Shown here in pieces: positions 61,719 to 64,000 of a stretch of 64,000 bases of DNA. Location of the stretch: the NCBI GenBank assembly GCA_021776525.1, contig JAJFFT010000004.1:280499-344498 (forward strand), given 5' to 3'. Source of the DNA: Robiginitomaculum sp. GTDB taxonomy: Bacteria > Pseudomonadota > Alphaproteobacteria > Caulobacterales > Maricaulaceae. Numbering within the stretch: the first letter of the stretch is position 1; every line of letters begins with the position of its first letter. The position numbers and the translations under genes are program-made. Under the pieces are notes generated by a model. That model had not been told where the DNA came from and made no database searches. It saw only the letters and a program-made list of their open reading frames with translations.

Positions 61719-64000
61719 ATGGCGGACCCCGATTTTCTTTCCGGAACAAATGCCCAATATCTGGAGATGATGGCCGCACGGTTTGCCGCCGATCCGATGA
61801 GCGTATCAGAGGATTGGCGGGCGTTTTTTGCTGATGAGGGCGATGCGGCTGCGGCCACACAACCATCATGGGCGCGCGGTGATTGGCCCTTGCCGACCAA
61901 TGGCGAACTGACCTCGGCCTTAACCTCGGACTGGCCCGAAGAGGCCGTTGTTGCTGACAAGATTAAGTCGCGCACGCCGGGGGCCAGCGAAGCCGACATT
62001 CGTTCTGCGACCATGGACAGCATCCGGGCGCTGATGATGATTCGCGCCTATCGTATCCGTGGGCATTTGGCGGCCGACCTTGATCCTTTGAAGATTGAAA
62101 AACGTGGCCCTTGGCCGGAGCTGGACCCGGCCACCTATGGCTTTGGCCCCGAAGATATGGATCGTGAGATCTTTATTGATCATGTGATGGGGCTGGAAAC
62201 CGCCACGCCGCGTCAAATGCTGGATATTCTGAAACGCACCTATTGCGGCACCTTTGCCATTGAATTCATGCATATTTCCAACCCGGAACAAAAATCCTGG
62301 GTGCAACAACGCATTGAGGGCAAAGACAAGGACATTCATTTTACGCCCGAAGGTCGCAAGGCCATTTTGCGTAAATTGATCGAAACCGAAAGCTTTGAGA
62401 AATTTCTGCACAAACGCTATCCAGGCACCAAACGCTTTGGCATTGATGGCGGCGAATCGCTGGTTCCGGCGATGGAACAGATCATCAAGCGCGGCGGTGC
62501 GCTGGGTGTTGACGAGATTGTGCTGGGCATGCCGCACCGGGGTCGCCTAAACGTGCTGACCGCAGTGATGGGTAAACCGTATCATCAGGTCTTTAACGAA
62601 TTTGCCGGCGGCCACAGCTGGGGCGCCGATGATTATGCTTCGGGCGATGTAAAATACCACCTTGGGGCCTCATCAGATCGTGAATTTGACGGCAATTCTG
62701 TGCATTTGTCGCTGACGGCCAATCCATCGCACCTTGAGGCCGTTAATCCTGTGGTGCTGGGCAAGGCCCGCGCCAAACAGGAACCCACAGCCCCGGATGA
62801 TGGCCATACAGACCGCACGCATGTGATGCCGATTCTGCTGCATGGGGATGCGGCCTTTGCGGGGCAGGGCATTGTCGCTGAATGTTTTGCGATGTCTGGC
62901 CTGGTGGGCCATTGTACCGGCGGCACTATACATTTTGTGGTCAATAACCAGATCGGCTTTACCACTGCGCCGCATTTTTCGCGGTCCTCGCCATACCCCA
63001 CCGATATTGCCCTGATGGTGCAACCGCCGGTGTTTCATGTGAATGGCGATGACCCGGAGGCTGTGGTTTATGCGTCTAAAATCGCCACTGAATTTCGCCA
63101 AAAATTCGGCGTTGATGCGGTCATTGATATGTTCTGCTATCGCCGCTTTGGCCATAATGAGGGCGATGATCCGTCTTTTACCCAGCCCATTATGTATCGC
63201 CATATCAAAGGACATCCGACGACGCGGGCGATCTATGAAAAACGCCTGATCGATGAAGGTGTGATCACCGCCAACGAAGTCACCGACTGGATGACCGAGT
63301 TTGAAACCTTTTTAGATGCCGAGTTTGATCGCGGTAAAACCCACGAGCCGAAAAAGGCCGACTGGCTGGATGGTCACTGGTCTGGCCTTGGTGTTGCGCC
63401 CGATGGCGAAGAACGCCGTGGGCGCACAGGCGTCTCTTTGAAGCGCCTGAAAAGCTTGGGTGATAAAGTCACCACGTTTCCAAAAGACTTTGCGGTGCAC
63501 AAAACCTTGCAACGGGTGATCGGTGCACGGCGCAAAGCGATCGAGAGCGGCAAGAATTTGGATTGGGCCAGTGCAGAAATGCTGGCCTATGCAACGCTGG
63601 TCGACGAAGGTTTTCCGGTGCGCCTTTCCGGCCAGGACAGTGGACGGGGTACGTTTTCGCATCGCCACAGCCGCGCCATCGATCAAAATACCGAAGAACG
63701 CTATACGTTTTTGCATCACATTTCCGAAAGTCAGGGCAGCTTTGAAGTTATCGATTCGCTACTCTCCGAAGAAGCGGTTCTGGGCTTTGAATATGGCTAT
63801 TCGCTCACCGTGCCTAATACGCTGACCCTTTGGGAGGCGCAATTTGGTGACTTTGCCAATGGCGCGCAAATGGTGGTGGACCAGTTCATTTCCGCTGGCG
63901 AGCGCAAATGGTTGCGTATGTCGGGCCTCGTTATGCTGTTGCCGCATGGTTATGAAGGCCAAGGACCGGAACACTCCTCGGCGCGGCTTGAACGCTATTT
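61719..64000 (+). CDS. sucA: 2-Oxoglutarate dehydrogenase E1, 3' part outside window
   Basis: SucA is the ThDP-dependent E1 of the oxoglutarate dehydrogenase complex. About 760 codons are visible and the frame is open at the right edge. The N-terminal motif FLSGTNAQYLEMMAARFAADPMSVSEDWRAFF, GMPHRGRLNVL, the ThDP region with GDAAFAGQGIV and VNNQIGFTTAP, and RRFGHNEGDDPSFTQPIMY are present. GAAGGA precedes ATG 61719. No frameshift is seen. The expected full length is 950-1000 residues. Confidence 0.97.
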   Translation, partial: MADPDFLSGTNAQYLEMMAARFAADPMSVSEDWRAFFADEGDAAAATQPSWARGDWPLPTNGELTSALTSDWPEEAVVADKIKSRTPGASEADIRSATMDSIRALMMIRAYRIRGHLAADLDPLKIEKRGPWPELDPATYGFGPEDMDREIFIDHVMGLETATPRQMLDILKRTYCGTFAIEFMHISNPEQKSWVQQRIEGKDKDIHFTPEGRKAILRKLIETESFEKFLHKRYPGTKRFGIDGGESLVPAMEQIIKRGGALGVDEIVLGMPHRGRLNVLTAVMGKPYHQVFNEFAGGHSWGADDYASGDVKYHLGASSDREFDGNSVHLSLTANPSHLEAVNPVVLGKARAKQEPTAPDDGHTDRTHVMPILLHGDAAFAGQGIVAECFAMSGLVGHCTGGTIHFVVNNQIGFTTAPHFSRSSPYPTDIALMVQPPVFHVNGDDPEAVVYASKIATEFRQKFGVDAVIDMFCYRRFGHNEGDDPSFTQPIMYRHIKGHPTTRAIYEKRLIDEGVITANEVTDWMTEFETFLDAEFDRGKTHEPKKADWLDGHWSGLGVAPDGEERRGRTGVSLKRLKSLGDKVTTFPKDFAVHKTLQRVIGARRKAIESGKNLDWASAEMLAYATLVDEGFPVRLSGQDSGRGTFSHRHSRAIDQNTEERYTFLHHISESQGSFEVIDSLLSEEAVLGFEYGYSLTVPNTLTLWEAQFGDFANGAQMVVDQFISAGERKWLRMSGLVMLLPHGYEGQGPEHSSARLERY

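Overview
The window is a stretch of an alphaproteobacterial chromosome. Evidence for this includes the sdhC-D-A-B order, the sucC-sucD-sucA run, the rplU-rpmA-GNAT-obgE-proB-proA-nadD-rsfS-rlmH-envC-ctpA-YibQ-rppH series, the L25-pth pair and long Oar-like TonB receptors. The lineage cannot be fixed by reading alone; a free-living, probably aquatic species would fit the secretion, porin and TonB content. No rRNA, tRNA, CRISPR array, prophage or intact insertion sequence was seen.

Positions 1-20900 are dominated by one minus-strand operon running from gspD (19219) down to a GspC/GspN-like gene (3762). It encodes a nearly complete type II secretion system: D, prepilin peptidase O, E, F, G, H, I, J, K, L, M and C/N. 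Nested between gspO and gspE, with overlaps or gaps of no more than about 30 bases, are a two-gene Wzm/Wzt-like polysaccharide ABC exporter, a zinc-ribbon/methyltransferase/repeat protein and an RgpF-type rhamnan-synthesis glycosyltransferase. A large secreted S8 (subtilisin-like) protease ends exactly where the operon ends, tail to tail, and is a candidate substrate. A GT39-like membrane glycosyltransferase lies just upstream of gspD.

Positions 20900-31000 are a nutrient-uptake block. It holds an Oar-like TonB-dependent receptor, then a PhnC-type ATPase coupled to a fused PhnD-PhnE protein, then a phosphate-selective porin preceded by a PHO-box-like direct repeat, a PstS-like binding protein, and a convergent GT4 glycosyltransferase of the SqdX/Agt kind. 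Together they suggest a phosphorus-scarcity response, possibly including lipid remodelling.

Positions 31000-46400 hold mostly housekeeping or catabolic genes: a ClC channel with a natural His tract, recR, an AceE/MdeB-like E1 enzyme, rplY (L25), pth, a PHB-depolymerase-like esterase, sdhCDAB plus an AhpD-like gene, a 576-base non-coding block of palindromic repeats, and a minus-strand pair of acyl-CoA ligase and aldehyde dehydrogenase.

Positions 46400-64000 carry the rplU-rpmA ribosomal pair, the GNAT-obgE-proBA-nadD-rsfS-rlmH-envC-ctpA-yibQ-like-rppH series, a small island of unknown minus-strand genes with a large palindrome, and the sucC-sucD-sucA TCA genes. A sulfotransferase-like gene is inserted directly between sucC and sucD. 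sucA runs off the right edge, and a secreted protein's first 15 codons run off the left edge.
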